From assembly GCA_017516825.1 (NCBI GenBank), contig JAFXBC010000056.1:1-52184 (forward strand): a DNA stretch of 52,184 bases, written 5' to 3'. The stretch is from Clostridia bacterium. GTDB lineage: Bacteria > Bacillota > Clostridia > Oscillospirales > CAG-382. Below the pieces are notes generated by a model. It had not been told where the DNA came from and did not search any database. It saw only the letters and a list, made by a program, of their open reading frames with translations. Both the position numbers and the translations under genes were made by a program. Positions within the stretch are counted from its first letter, which is position 1. Each line of letters begins with the position of its first letter. Below are positions 22,347-31,312 of this stretch, in pieces.

Positions 22347-23444
22347 TTATCTAACCTGATCACTTTGGTTACAAACGGCTAGCATTGCCTGTTCGGCAGA
22401 GGAACTTTTTACCAGATAGTACTGACCATCATAATAGCACAGAAAAGTGTTTTCGTCTATGGATAAAGCATCCGTAGTTTGCATCTTCGCAAGCAATGCG
22501 AGGGGAATCTCGCTAGGTTCAATAGGAATAATATTCGATATCATTCTACATTTTGTACACCTATATCCTGTTGAAAAGCTATGCCAGGTATGTGCTTTTT
22601 GGCGGCTCTGAAAGCATTGCCCGCAAGTAGCTGTATGCACAGAGTAGTTCTGCTGAATGATCGAAAATGTGTCTTTTGCGTGAGCTAATGAGCACATATA
22701 TCCACATTCTGTGCATCTGGCAACATGTTCATCATTATCCTTGGGCATATATGCAAACACGTGTTTTCGATAATACTTTACATAATCTGCTTGGCCCGAC
22801 GATGCCGACGCAAAAGAGGTATATGGACATCTATAGCCATTATGCTCGTATAATGCTCCTGCACCCCATTTTGAAACGACAGTAACAAGATCAGAATCTC
22901 CACACAAGTTATTCGATACTCCTTCGGATACCGCGACAACAATTCCAGAATGCAGGTTCACATCATCAAATGGATCCGCAGTGCCCTTATTATCATAGTA
23001 GCATATAATATCTCCTTCTTGCGGTGTGGATACTTGCCCATAAGCTCCCGCCAAATAAAATCCTTTTGGATCATCAATCCAATATCTATTAGTTGCTGTA
23101 TCCTGGCTATACCACGCATAAGAATGACAATTGTAATAAGCCGTTGCTGTAGACAACCATGTGGCGCCATAGCCTAAGCCCAATTGTTGTAATTCATTGA
23201 GATTTTGGGGAGAGTAGTCTTCTTGCACCTCATATGCCAAAACATCAACGCTTGACGAAATCGTGTCAAGATAAGTTACTCTAGCAGAAATTCCCGGCAT
23301 TCCAACAACAGGCCATATCGTTAATTCTTGCCCTTCTTCCAGCTCATCTTCTATGGTTTGCGTTGCAAGAACAGTATTGGGCAACAAAACGCAGAGCACA
23401 ACCAAGAACGTAAGGAATAAACATTTTCTTCTTCGCATCATCAT
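22347..23444 (-). CDS. Secreted NlpC/P60- or CHAP-like putative cysteine amidase
   Basis: The 365-aa protein has a Sec signal peptide (basic MMRRRK, hydrophobic core, cleavage near VLA-TQ). A papain-like amidase core is suggested by YNCHSYAWYSQ (candidate catalytic Cys, about residue 105), EGDIICYYDN and NLHSGIVVAVSEG (candidate His), then VVSKWGAGALYEHNG. After it come two Cys pairs (CTECGYMC and CGQC, CTKC) that could form zinc ribbons, and a short C-terminal domain. Known: this NCHSYAW family is found in secreted clostridial proteins but is uncharacterised. The best start is the third codon of an ATG ATA ATG ATG ATG run, six bases after GAGGAG. The gene is clearly AT-richer than its neighbours, a sign of transfer. 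Confidence 0.75.
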   Translation of the reverse strand: MMMRRRKCLFLTFLVVLCVLLPNTVLATQTIEDELEEGQELTIWPVVGMPGISARVTYLDTISSSVDVLAYEVQEDYSPQNLNELQQLGLGYGATWLSTATAYYNCHSYAWYSQDTATNRYWIDDPKGFYLAGAYGQVSTPQEGDIICYYDNKGTADPFDDVNLHSGIVVAVSEGVSNNLCGDSDLVTVVSKWGAGALYEHNGYRCPYTSFASASSGQADYVKYYRKHVFAYMPKDNDEHVARCTECGYMCSLAHAKDTFSIIQQNYSVHTATCGQCFQSRQKAHTWHSFSTGYRCTKCRMISNIIPIEPSEIPLALLAKMQTTDALSIDENTFLCYYDGQYYLVKSSSAEQAMLAVCNQSDQVR

Positions 23445-23454
23445 TATCATCTCC

Positions 23455-23934
23455 TCAATCAGGCAGAAAGGGTTCGAAAAGGGAAACGTCCACCGGACGG
23501 GTGGATCGATAGTTCATGCCGGAAAATCCCACGCATACGTAACCGTTGCGATACACGAAAATATGTAAGCTATCCTCTTGCTCCGTATTAATGATGTAGA
23601 AAACATTTTCATCATTCCACGGGTCGGTCATTTCCTCGCAAGCATCAAAGGACAGGTCGCAAGATCTCAGCAGATCCGCAAACGCCTCCATTTCGGCTCG
23701 ATCAAACTGCGGCAGAGCTGCCTCCGAAGACACGTGAGAATTAGAAGAAAAGAGATACTTAAAGAAACCTGCATCCAGCGTTTCGATAGGCTTACTCTGA
23801 TCCACGATCAAGGCGGCCCATGCTTCCTCAAACACCGTATACGTTTTCGCGGAATCGGTTTCCTTAGCTTCGCAACCTGCCAACAAAAACACGGCGATCA
23901 AAAGCAAATTGCAAACGAATCGTTTTGGTTTCAT
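23455..23934 (-). CDS. Small lipoprotein of unknown function
   Basis: The 159-aa lipoprotein (lipobox LLAGC, Cys21) has a compact acidic mature domain of mixed alpha/beta character (FDRAEMEAFADLLRSC, ENVFYIINTEQED, SLHIFVYRNGYVCVG). The last part reads like a short immunity- or inhibitor-type lipoprotein. No family is recognised. The start is ATG at 23934, eight bases after AGGA; codons upstream look non-coding. It lies only 10 bases before the amidase-like gene, so the two form a unit that was probably acquired together between the 120-bp repeats. Its position before a secreted amidase is compatible with a partner or protective role (inference only). Confidence 0.72.
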   Translation of the reverse strand: MKPKRFVCNLLLIAVFLLAGCEAKETDSAKTYTVFEEAWAALIVDQSKPIETLDAGFFKYLFSSNSHVSSEAALPQFDRAEMEAFADLLRSCDLSFDACEEMTDPWNDENVFYIINTEQEDSLHIFVYRNGYVCVGFSGMNYRSTRPVDVSLFEPFLPD

Positions 23935-24146
23935 CCTTATGATCCTTTCTTTCATAGTCCAAATTTCGCAGGCGATGGAAAAAGATTTTGCAAGCAAAGG
24001 CATGCTTGAAAAAGATTCCTGTTTTCGTAAACCCTGTTTTGTATAGGATAACACAGTCACAGGGCAAAAATCAAGTCTTCGAATGCCAATTATACGCGTG
24101 TTTTTTTGTCTATATTTCACAACGTTACAGCGCCCCTTCTCCACAC

Positions 24147-24266
24147 CCCCGCAAAAAAGCCTTCCCCAAAGCGGAGAAGGCTTTTCGTATTGCTTTTTAC
24201 CCTACGTTTACGGTCACTTCGCAAGGAGCGGAATAGCCCAGGTTTGCGGAAATGGCGTAGGAGAAG
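24147..24266 (-). repeat. 120-bp direct repeat, copy B (native 3' end of the DUF4855 gene)
   Basis: Identical to 22136-22255. Here it is continuous with the complete DUF4855 coding sequence, so this is the native position. The interval between the copies (22256-24146, 1,891 bases) holds two AT-richer genes. Confidence 0.95.
24153..24185 (-). terminator. Terminator of the DUF4855 gene
   Basis: AAAAGCCTTC (24155-24164) pairs with GAAGGCTTTT (24176-24185), with further T on the minus strand, 12 bases past the stop. The same hairpin is present in repeat copy A. Confidence 0.9.
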
Positions 24267-27200
24267 GTATCCGTGCCGGTGAAGCCCTCGTCGGGGTAGT
24301 ACACGAAGGTACCGTCGGCATTGATGGTCACCGTACCGTGCTGGGGAGAAACGGACACGCGGTAGCGGATATTGATCTCCCCTTCGGGAGCAAGGGTTGC
24401 CACCAGGGGCGCGTCTGCCGAAGCATCAAAGCTCATGGTTTCACGGGTGTCGGGAGCGTACTTCAGAGTCTCCTTGATAAACTGATAGGTGTAATCGTAG
24501 ATCAAGCGGACCTTGGTATCCGCAGAGCGAGCCGCCGCACCGAAGACGTTGGTGCCCTGGTAATACATATGGAGTGCATCCTCCATGTAGCCCTCGGTGA
24601 TGCCGTACTTCAGATAGCCCATGTACTTCTGATAGAACACGTCGTTGTGGAGTGCCGCGTCGTCGATCTCCATTTCGGTACACATACCGAAGCGGCGCAT
24701 CATAGCGGCGGCCTCGAGAAGACGGTTCTCCAGAACGGAGCCGTTGAAGGCGTAGTTGGGCTGGTAGCAAGCCACGTCGAAGCCGAAGGAGGCCCAACGG
24801 GAATAGCCTGCCGCGGTGAAGTAGGGGATCCAGAAGAACTGCTCGCCGCGAGCGTGAACGCGGTCCGCAACCCCACGTACCAGGGTGTACATATTGGGAT
24901 CGTCGTAGGTGGAAACAGCCTCGCTGTACCAGTAGAAGCCGCCGAACTGCAGGTTGTCGTAGCCTGCCTCGTTGTAGCGGTTGAAGAACTCGGTCATGTA
25001 CCAATCGATGGCCTTGAGGCTGTCCTCCAGCTTGGAGAAGTCCTCGGAGGTGCCGTCTCCGTCCACGTCGCCGAAGTTGGTCTGCTTGCAGTTGGGGATG
25101 TACATGGCCACGTAGAAGTTATACTTCTTGTTCAGACCCAAAGCGTCGTTTACCTGGGCGGCAACGGTGTTCAGGGCATCCAGATTCTCGCCCTTGGTGA
25201 ACAGGTCGTTCAGATACCAGGTCCAGTCCCCCATGGTGGTTCTTTCGTGACCTGCGTTGCCGCTGGGCATCTTACCGGTGAGCAGATACAGGAAGCCGTC
25301 GAACATGGTGTCCTTGATATTGCCGTTTTCATCCAGGTAAGCCACGTAGGGCAGGGTGCTTTCCACGGTGTTGTTGTAGCCCTGGCCGTGGTACATGAGG
25401 ACGATGTCCCCCGCACCGTTGAGCAGATTTTCGTCCTCATCCTGGTAGCCGTTTGGCACCAGACGAACGCTCTTAAGACCGCTGTCTGCCAGCTTCACGG
25501 CGTTGCCGCTGACCTTCTTGGTACCGATCAGCTCCATCTCGTCGGAGGCGGACCAAGCCTTTACGGCAAAGGAAACTGCCATAAAGCGTGCCACGTAGGG
25601 CTTTTCGAAGGTGACCTCAAAGGGAACGGTGCAATAGTCGGTATCCACCGCGGTGTTGAACTCCTTCACCTCGTACCAGTTATCCCCGTCCTCGGAAAGG
25701 TAGATCACGATGTAGTCGGGCAAGCGTACGGCCCATTCGGTATAGTTTAAGAAGCTGAGCTTGGCGCCCCGCACCTCGGACAGGTGGCCCAGGTCGAAGA
25801 TCACGTCCCGGCTACCGCCGTTGGAGAACTTGAAGAACATACCGTTGTGGATGTTGGTCTGTCCCTTATCGGTGTAGATACCGTCGGTCAACAGCTTGGA
25901 GGTAACGGGAGTATTGTTGTTGATCATATCCGCGGTAACGGAATCGCAGGACATGATCTGGGGATAAAGACCTGCCAACAGGTTCTTTTCCACGTCGTAA
26001 TCGGATTCGGAGGCATCCCAGTAGGAATTATCGGAAGCATCCAATACCACCTCGGGGTAGAGGATCAGTCCCTTTTCCTTCTCGCCGTAGGCGTAGATGC
26101 CGCACTCCTCAACCAGGAAGTGAGAACCACCGGAGCTTGCGAAGGTGAAGCGGACGTAACGTCCCTTCACGGCGGTGTCCAGGCAGAGACGGTATTCCAC
26201 GTGCTGCTGGGTGGTGTCGGAGGGGCCGTACACTCTGCCGATCTCGGTGAAGGTCTTGTTGTCCTCGGAGACCTCAAGGGTCAGCAGAACGGGGGCAAGA
26301 ACGCCCACCTTGGGGTTGGTGAACACGGAAGCGGAGAATTCCGCCAGGTCGGAACGGACGGCTCTCAGATCGATGGTGACGGAAACGTCCTTATCCGCGG
26401 CAAAGCCTACCCAGGTGCCGCCCTCGAAATAGTGAGATTCCACGCCGTCGGTGAGCATGGTGCCGCTGTCCTTATAGTCGGACAGAGCGCCCACGGAGGT
26501 CTTGTAGGAACGGTTTGCGGAGATCAGATTGCAATATAGACTGCGGTCGATGGCGTTCCCGCGAACGGAAGCCAGCAGGTTCTGTCTCTCAATGGCGGTG
26601 GTGGTATCCGCCTCGTAGCGGTCCTTCAGCAGGGCCAGGTATTCCTCGTCCATGTCCTCCCCTTCCACGTCAGCACAGACCTGTACCTCGTCTAAGAAGA
26701 CCCAGGCAGAGCCGGGAGAAACGCGGAACTGTACGTAACGGACGGGAACGTAGGCCTTGCTCTCGTACACGGCCACCTGGGTGGTACCCAGCTCCGCGCC
26801 GGAGGGCTTGGTCATCTTGGACAGACGCTCCCAATTCTCGCCGTCCTCGGAAATATACACGTGGAGGGTGCTGGGAGCGGCGATGCCCGCTTCGTTTACG
26901 TTCAGATAGCTGACTTCAAAGCGGTAGATCTTCTCGTAGACCTCACCCAGGTCCAGAGAAATGGCCAGCACACCGCCGCCGGTGGCGTAGCCGGAGAACT
27001 TCTCGTCCCCGTAGCCCGCCTCGGTAGCAGGGCCGAACTGACCGTCGGTAAGCTCCTTGCCGTAGGAGTCGGCGTAGGCGGAATCCGCCTCCTTGCTGAC
27101 GGTATATGCCGCGCCGGTGCTGATCACCGTGCAGTATGCGGGCTCGATGGGAGGTACTTCAGGCTCGGAGGATTCTTCCTTCCCGGAGGATTCCAAAGCG

Positions 27201-27331
27201 GATTCCTCTATGGAGCTTTCCCCGAGGGAGGACTCCCCCGCGGAGCTGACGTCCACGGCATCCTCGCAAGCGGTGAGGCAAAGGGATGCCAGGGTGATCA
27301 CTGCCAGAAGCAATGCAAACAATCTTTTCAT
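24197..27331 (-). CDS. DUF4855 lipoprotein with discoidin-like domains
   Basis: The 1,044-aa lipoprotein (Cys22 in LTACED) has a Ser/Glu linker and about three discoidin (F5/8 type C)-like beta-sandwich domains across residues 50-620, each with a repeated LTDGxxG segment. The DUF4855 domain covers about 640-960, followed by a C-terminal bacterial Ig/cadherin-like domain (FVYYPDEGFTGTDTFSY). DUF4855 landmarks are LPYVAYLDENG, DTMFDGFLYL, GGFYWYSEA (Glu804), FFWIPYF, ACYQPNYAF, EMEID (Glu886, Glu888) and HMYYQG. The architecture suggests a surface glycan-binding enzyme, but DUF4855 has no established activity known to me. The start is ATG at 27331 after AAAGGAA, 41 bases after ackA with no terminator between, so they may be co-transcribed. 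Confidence 0.88.
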   Translation of the reverse strand: MKRLFALLLAVITLASLCLTACEDAVDVSSAGESSLGESSIEESALESSGKEESSEPEVPPIEPAYCTVISTGAAYTVSKEADSAYADSYGKELTDGQFGPATEAGYGDEKFSGYATGGGVLAISLDLGEVYEKIYRFEVSYLNVNEAGIAAPSTLHVYISEDGENWERLSKMTKPSGAELGTTQVAVYESKAYVPVRYVQFRVSPGSAWVFLDEVQVCADVEGEDMDEEYLALLKDRYEADTTTAIERQNLLASVRGNAIDRSLYCNLISANRSYKTSVGALSDYKDSGTMLTDGVESHYFEGGTWVGFAADKDVSVTIDLRAVRSDLAEFSASVFTNPKVGVLAPVLLTLEVSEDNKTFTEIGRVYGPSDTTQQHVEYRLCLDTAVKGRYVRFTFASSGGSHFLVEECGIYAYGEKEKGLILYPEVVLDASDNSYWDASESDYDVEKNLLAGLYPQIMSCDSVTADMINNNTPVTSKLLTDGIYTDKGQTNIHNGMFFKFSNGGSRDVIFDLGHLSEVRGAKLSFLNYTEWAVRLPDYIVIYLSEDGDNWYEVKEFNTAVDTDYCTVPFEVTFEKPYVARFMAVSFAVKAWSASDEMELIGTKKVSGNAVKLADSGLKSVRLVPNGYQDEDENLLNGAGDIVLMYHGQGYNNTVESTLPYVAYLDENGNIKDTMFDGFLYLLTGKMPSGNAGHERTTMGDWTWYLNDLFTKGENLDALNTVAAQVNDALGLNKKYNFYVAMYIPNCKQTNFGDVDGDGTSEDFSKLEDSLKAIDWYMTEFFNRYNEAGYDNLQFGGFYWYSEAVSTYDDPNMYTLVRGVADRVHARGEQFFWIPYFTAAGYSRWASFGFDVACYQPNYAFNGSVLENRLLEAAAMMRRFGMCTEMEIDDAALHNDVFYQKYMGYLKYGITEGYMEDALHMYYQGTNVFGAAARSADTKVRLIYDYTYQFIKETLKYAPDTRETMSFDASADAPLVATLAPEGEINIRYRVSVSPQHGTVTINADGTFVYYPDEGFTGTDTFSYAISANLGYSAPCEVTVNVG

Positions 27332-27372
27332 GGGTTTCGTTCCTTTCTTTTATAAATGGAAGGACGGAAAGC

Positions 27373-28575
27373 TTACTTGTTGTTAACGATGTTCCAGGTA
27401 TCGGAAGCGATGACCAGTTCCTCGTTGGTGGGGATGACCAGAACCTTCACGCGGCTGTCGTCTGCGCTGATCACCAGAGGATCCTTGGCGTTGTTCTTCT
27501 CCTCGTCCAGCTTGATGCCCAGGAATTCCAGATCCTTCATGGCCATAGCGCGCATGGTGGAATCGTTCTCGCCGATGCCTGCGGTGAAGACCACGCAGTC
27601 CAGACCGTTCATGGCTGCGGCGTAACCGCCCACGTACTTCTTGATCTGGTAAGCCAGGATATCCAGAGCAAGCTGTGCTCTTTCGTTGCCGTTTTCTGCG
27701 GCGTTTCTCACGTCACGCAGGTCGGAGGACACCCCGGAAACACCTAAGAAGCCGCACTGCTTGTTCATCCAGTCGCCCATCTTCTCCACGGGGATGTTCT
27801 CCTTTTCCATGAGGAAGGGAACCACGGCGGGGTCGATAGCGCCGCAACGGGAGCCCATGATCACGCCTTCCAGAGGAGTGAAGCCCATGGAGGTATCTAC
27901 GCACTTGCCTGCGTTGACGGCAGAGATGGAGGAGCCGTTACCCAAGTGGCAGGTAACGATCTTTGCGTTGGGGTTGCCCAGGATCTCCAGCGCCTTGCCG
28001 GAAACGTAGCGGTGAGAGGTGCCGTGGAAGCCGTAGCGGCGAACGGCGTGCTTCTCATACAGATCGTAGGGGATGGGGTACATAAAGGCCTTCTGAGGCA
28101 TGGTCTGGTGGAAGGAGGTATCCATCACCAGAACCTGGGGAACTTCGGGCATGACCTCCAGACAGCCCTCGATGCCCTGAAGGTGTGCCTTGGTGTGCAG
28201 GGGTGCCAGGTCGATACACTTGCGGAGGTCGGCAAGCACCTTGCCGTCGGGGCCGTCGATGAGACAGCTCTCGATGAGCCAGGGGCCGCCGTGCACGATG
28301 CGGTGGCCGACAGCGGAGATCTCGGACATATCGGAGATACAGCCGGTCTCTGCATCGGTGAGGTACTTGATAACGGTGCCAACCGCTACGGAGTGGTTGG
28401 GCATATCGATCTCGATCTTCTTGATGGAAACGTTCTTGGAAGGAACCTGATGGGTATACAGGCCGTCGGTACCGATACGCTCGCAAAGGCCCTTTGCGAT
28501 CATTTCGGAGGTCTCCATGTCAAACAACTGATACTTGAGGGAAGAGCTCCCTGCGTTTACTACGAGTACGAACAT
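27373..28575 (-). CDS. ackA: Acetate kinase
   Basis: The 400-aa cytosolic enzyme interconverts acetyl phosphate plus ADP and acetate plus ATP, the energy-yielding end of clostridial acetate fermentation. The length equals the family norm. The ASKHA motifs are complete: LVVNAGSSSLKYQ at the start, GHRIVHGG, the central HLGNGSS and AGKCVDTSMGFTPLEG, GTRCG-like GSRCGAIDP, and FTAGIGEND near the C-terminus. The start is ATG at 28575 after AAGGAGA. The partner pta is not adjacent. It is divergent from tmcAL, with overlapping promoters. Confidence 0.98.
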   Translation of the reverse strand: MFVLVVNAGSSSLKYQLFDMETSEMIAKGLCERIGTDGLYTHQVPSKNVSIKKIEIDMPNHSVAVGTVIKYLTDAETGCISDMSEISAVGHRIVHGGPWLIESCLIDGPDGKVLADLRKCIDLAPLHTKAHLQGIEGCLEVMPEVPQVLVMDTSFHQTMPQKAFMYPIPYDLYEKHAVRRYGFHGTSHRYVSGKALEILGNPNAKIVTCHLGNGSSISAVNAGKCVDTSMGFTPLEGVIMGSRCGAIDPAVVPFLMEKENIPVEKMGDWMNKQCGFLGVSGVSSDLRDVRNAAENGNERAQLALDILAYQIKKYVGGYAAAMNGLDCVVFTAGIGENDSTMRAMAMKDLEFLGIKLDEEKNNAKDPLVISADDSRVKVLVIPTNEELVIASDTWNIVNNK

Positions 28576-28589
28576 AATTTTTTCTCTCC

Positions 28590-28639
28590 TTGACTTTTTT
28601 CAGTATTCCTATTATAATACTTCCAAGAGGAAATTGCAA
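28590..28639. promoter_or_regulatory. Overlapping divergent promoters of ackA and tmcAL
   Basis: Minus strand (ackA): TTGCAA at 28634-28639, 17 bases, TATAAT at 28611-28616. Plus strand (tmcAL): TTGACT at 28590-28595, 17 bases, TATAAT at 28613-28618. The two -10 boxes share the symmetric core ATTATAAT, so the polymerases must compete for one site. Confidence 0.82.
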
Positions 28640-28653
28640 GAGGTTTTTTGGAA

Positions 28654-29739
28654 ATGGCACAAACAAAACGGGTCTGCGGGTTGATCTGTGAGTACAACCC
28701 CTTTCATTTCGGCCATGAATACCAACTGAAAAAATTAAAAGAGCAGTTTGCCGTAGTGGTGTGCATTCTGGGAGGCAACCTTTCCCAGCGGGGAGAGGTG
28801 GCGGTTTCCGATCGCTACCTCCGCGCCAAGGCCGCCATGGAAAACGGGGCGGATCTGGTGGTGGAGTTTCCCGCCCCCTGGTGCTGTGCCTCCGCCAGAG
28901 AATTTGCAGGGGGCGGGGTGTTTTTGGCCAAGGCTTTGGGCGTGGATTGCCTTGCCTTTTCCGCAGAAAGCGACCCTGCCCTGCTTCACGCCGCCGCAAA
29001 AGAACGAGTCTTTGCAGAAACGGCCATCCGTGAGCTGATGAAGACAGAGGGCAATCTGTCCTACCCCGCCGCCGCGGAACGGGTGCTGGGGAAGACCCTG
29101 GCAGGGAAGCCCAACGACATTCTGGGGATCGAATACATTTCCGCCGCAGAGGACTTCCCCGTCTATATTCTGCAACGGGAGCCCTCCTTCCCGTCCTCCA
29201 CCGCCATCCGCGGGAGCGGGAAGCCCCTGGAACAGCTCCCCCCATCCTCCGCTTCCGTTTTTGCAAAGGATCCCTCCTTCCCCCGCACCACCTGCGAGGC
29301 GGGAAAATACCTGCTGTCCGTATTGCGGAATAACCCGCCGAAAGCCGCCTACGGGGTGACGGAGGAGCTGTTTGCCCGCATGACGGAGACAGCGTGGAAG
29401 CATACCGATTTTACATCCTTCGTTTCTGCCTGCGTAAACAAAATGTACACCGCCGCCAGAGTCCGCAGAGCCGCCTGGGCGTTGGCCTTCGGCTTCCCCG
29501 CAGATCTTGCGGAGCGCACCCCGCCTTACACCCTGTTGTTGGGAGCTTCTGCGGCGGGACGAGAATTTTTGCGTGCCACCGCCAAGACCCGCACCCTGCC
29601 CCTGCTTTCCCGTCCCGGGGAGGCTTTGCAATATGAGGAAGGCAGGCTGAATGCAAAGATCAACGGGGTACTGCAGATCTTCTACGGCGGGAAGAACGAC
29701 GTGGAAAACACCCCCTGTCTGTTGGGAGGAAACCCATGA
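28654..29739 (+). CDS. tmcAL: tRNA(Met) cytidine acetate ligase TmcAL-like nucleotidyltransferase
   Basis: The 361-aa cytosolic protein is predicted to form acetyl-adenylate from acetate and ATP and to acetylate C34 of elongator tRNA-Met (ac4C). It has the nucleotidyltransferase HxGH motif (NPFHFGH, His18 and His21) and the second motif SSTAIRG near residue 183. It is somewhat shorter than typical members (about 390-410 aa). ATG at 28654 is preferred; an in-frame TTG at 28648 lies too close to the AAGAGG site. It overlaps the following decarboxylase gene by ATGA. Adjacency to ackA links two acetate-using enzymes; whether this is functional is inference. Confidence 0.92.
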   Translation: MAQTKRVCGLICEYNPFHFGHEYQLKKLKEQFAVVVCILGGNLSQRGEVAVSDRYLRAKAAMENGADLVVEFPAPWCCASAREFAGGGVFLAKALGVDCLAFSAESDPALLHAAAKERVFAETAIRELMKTEGNLSYPAAAERVLGKTLAGKPNDILGIEYISAAEDFPVYILQREPSFPSSTAIRGSGKPLEQLPPSSASVFAKDPSFPRTTCEAGKYLLSVLRNNPPKAAYGVTEELFARMTETAWKHTDFTSFVSACVNKMYTAARVRRAAWALAFGFPADLAERTPPYTLLLGASAAGREFLRATAKTRTLPLLSRPGEALQYEEGRLNAKINGVLQIFYGGKNDVENTPCLLGGNP

Positions 29740-31076
29740 CCTTACTGGAGCATTTGAAGCAATACACCCAAACCACCCTGCCCATGCATATGCCCGGGGG
29801 GAAGCGCCGCTTTGCCTCCGAATTGCCCTATAAATGGGACGTGACGGAGGTGGAGGGCACCGACGACCTTCACGATCCCCACGGCATCCTGTCAGAAATG
29901 CAAAGCCGCGCCGCTTCTCTCTGGGGAGCGGAGCAGTCCTTCGTTCTGGTAAACGGCAGTACGGGAGGCATCCTCTCCGCCGTCCGTGCCACGGGGGACG
30001 GGGCGGTTCTGATGGGCAGGAACTGCCATAAATCCGTGTACAACGCCGTTTCTCTCTGCCGCAGGGAGGCCTTTTATCTGTTGCCCGTCGAGGGAGAGAT
30101 CCTGCCTGCCCACGTGGAAAAAGCGTTGACGGACAACAAAAGCATCACCACGTTGGTGATCACCTCCCCCACCTACGAAGGCGTCGTCAGCGATGTCAAG
30201 TCTATTTCCGAAATTTGCCGCGCCCGGGGAGTCACTCTGATCGTGGACGAGGCCCACGGGGCCCATTTGGGCTTTGCCTTTGGAGAAAGTGCCGTCACAT
30301 TGGGGGCGGACATCGTGATCCAAAGCCTTCACAAGACCCTCCCCGCTTTGACGCAGACGGCAATCTTGCATTGCAAAAAGGCGTTTGCCCCTGCCATCGC
30401 AAGGGAAAACGCCGTGTTTGAAAGCTCCAGCCCTTCCTATATTCTGATGGCCTCTGCCGACGAATGCTTTGCCTTCCTGGCAAGTGAAGCGGGCAAGAAG
30501 GCTATGGAGGACTACAAAAACAACCTCTTAGCAGTGCGCGAAAAGTTGAAAACGAATTTAAAGCATTTCCGCCTGCTGGAAACGCCCCGCTACGATATTG
30601 GAAAATTGGTGATCCTCACCCGGGGCACCGACAGGACGGGAAAAGACCTGGCGGACGCCCTGCGGCGGGACTACAAGATCGAAACGGAGATGGCGCTCCC
30701 CCATTCCCTCACCGCCATGACCTCGGTGTGCGATACAGAAAAAGAACTGAACGCCTTTGCAGATGCGATCTTGACTCTGGACAAGCAGGCAAGCTTGACA
30801 GCCTCCTGCTCCCTGCCACCCCCTTCCCTGCCAAAAAAGGTCTGCGAGCCCTTTGCACTGCGAGGGAAAGAAGGAGCGCCCTGCCCTATGGAAAATGCCA
30901 TCGGAAAGGTCTCTCTTTCCTACCTGTGGGCGTATCCCCCGGGGATCCCTTTGCTGGTGCCGGGAGAACGGGTGGACGACACTGCCGTGGAAATCGCCGC
31001 CGCATACCAAAGAGCGGGTATCCCTTTGCATTTTATCGGCACAAAAGGGGAAGCATCCTGCTTAGAAATTCTGTAA
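29736..31076 (+). CDS. Orn/Lys/Arg decarboxylase family PLP enzyme
   Basis: The 446-aa enzyme is of fold type I. It should decarboxylate a basic amino acid to a diamine or agmatine, feeding polyamine synthesis or acid resistance. The PLP-binding lysine is Lys200 in QSLHKTLPA. The preceding DEAHGAH (171-177) supplies the cofactor-nitrogen Asp, and the start MHMPGGKRR and VNGSTGG match the Gram-positive short class (YaaO/SpeA-like, without the N-terminal wing domain). The C-terminal domain (about 360-446) includes PPGIPLLVPGE. ATG at 29736 overlaps the tmcAL stop by four bases, indicating translational coupling. The substrate cannot be read from sequence. Confidence 0.93.
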   Translation: MTLLEHLKQYTQTTLPMHMPGGKRRFASELPYKWDVTEVEGTDDLHDPHGILSEMQSRAASLWGAEQSFVLVNGSTGGILSAVRATGDGAVLMGRNCHKSVYNAVSLCRREAFYLLPVEGEILPAHVEKALTDNKSITTLVITSPTYEGVVSDVKSISEICRARGVTLIVDEAHGAHLGFAFGESAVTLGADIVIQSLHKTLPALTQTAILHCKKAFAPAIARENAVFESSSPSYILMASADECFAFLASEAGKKAMEDYKNNLLAVREKLKTNLKHFRLLETPRYDIGKLVILTRGTDRTGKDLADALRRDYKIETEMALPHSLTAMTSVCDTEKELNAFADAILTLDKQASLTASCSLPPPSLPKKVCEPFALRGKEGAPCPMENAIGKVSLSYLWAYPPGIPLLVPGERVDDTAVEIAAAYQRAGIPLHFIGTKGEASCLEIL

Positions 31077-31082
31077 AAGCCC

Positions 31083-31111
31083 TTGACAAACGGGAAAAAC
31101 CTCGTTATAAT
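31083..31111 (+). promoter_or_regulatory. Promoter of the SCIFF cassette
   Basis: Consensus TTGACA (31083-31088), a 17-base spacer and TATAAT (31106-31111), 33 bases upstream of the scfA ATG and directly after the decarboxylase stop. Confidence 0.94.
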
Positions 31112-31144
31112 GGGAATATCAAAATGCAAAAGGAGCGAAATACC

Positions 31145-31300
31145 ATGAAGAGAATTCAGACGGTTGAGACCAGAGATTTGGAAAAGAGCGCACAGCACGG
31201 CGGTTGCGGCGAATGCCAGACCTCCTGCCAGTCCGCTTGCAAGACCTCCTGCGGCGTTGCCAACCAGCAGTGCGAAAACGCAGCAAAGGAAGAGAAGTAA
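31145..31300 (+). CDS. scfA: SCIFF ribosomal peptide precursor (six cysteines in forty-five)
   Basis: This 51-aa RiPP precursor, almost universal in Clostridia, is the substrate of the adjacent radical-SAM enzyme, which installs a thioether between a Cys sulfur and a Thr alpha- or beta-carbon. The conserved leader is MKRIQTVETRDLEKSA, and the core holds exactly six cysteines at residues 21, 24, 28, 32, 36 and 43, with Thr27 and Thr34 as candidate partners. The natural function of the mature peptide is unknown. The start is ATG at 31145 after AAGGAG. The gene has its own strong promoter and a terminator between it and the maturase gene, which should give much more peptide than enzyme. Confidence 0.96.
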   Translation: MKRIQTVETRDLEKSAQHGGCGECQTSCQSACKTSCGVANQQCENAAKEEK

Positions 31301-31312
31301 TTCTGATTTCAA

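Noticed and set aside
22256..24146. Classical genomic island or prophage
   Set aside because: Only two small genes, no integrase, transposase or replication gene; the 120-bp repeats are described without naming an element type.
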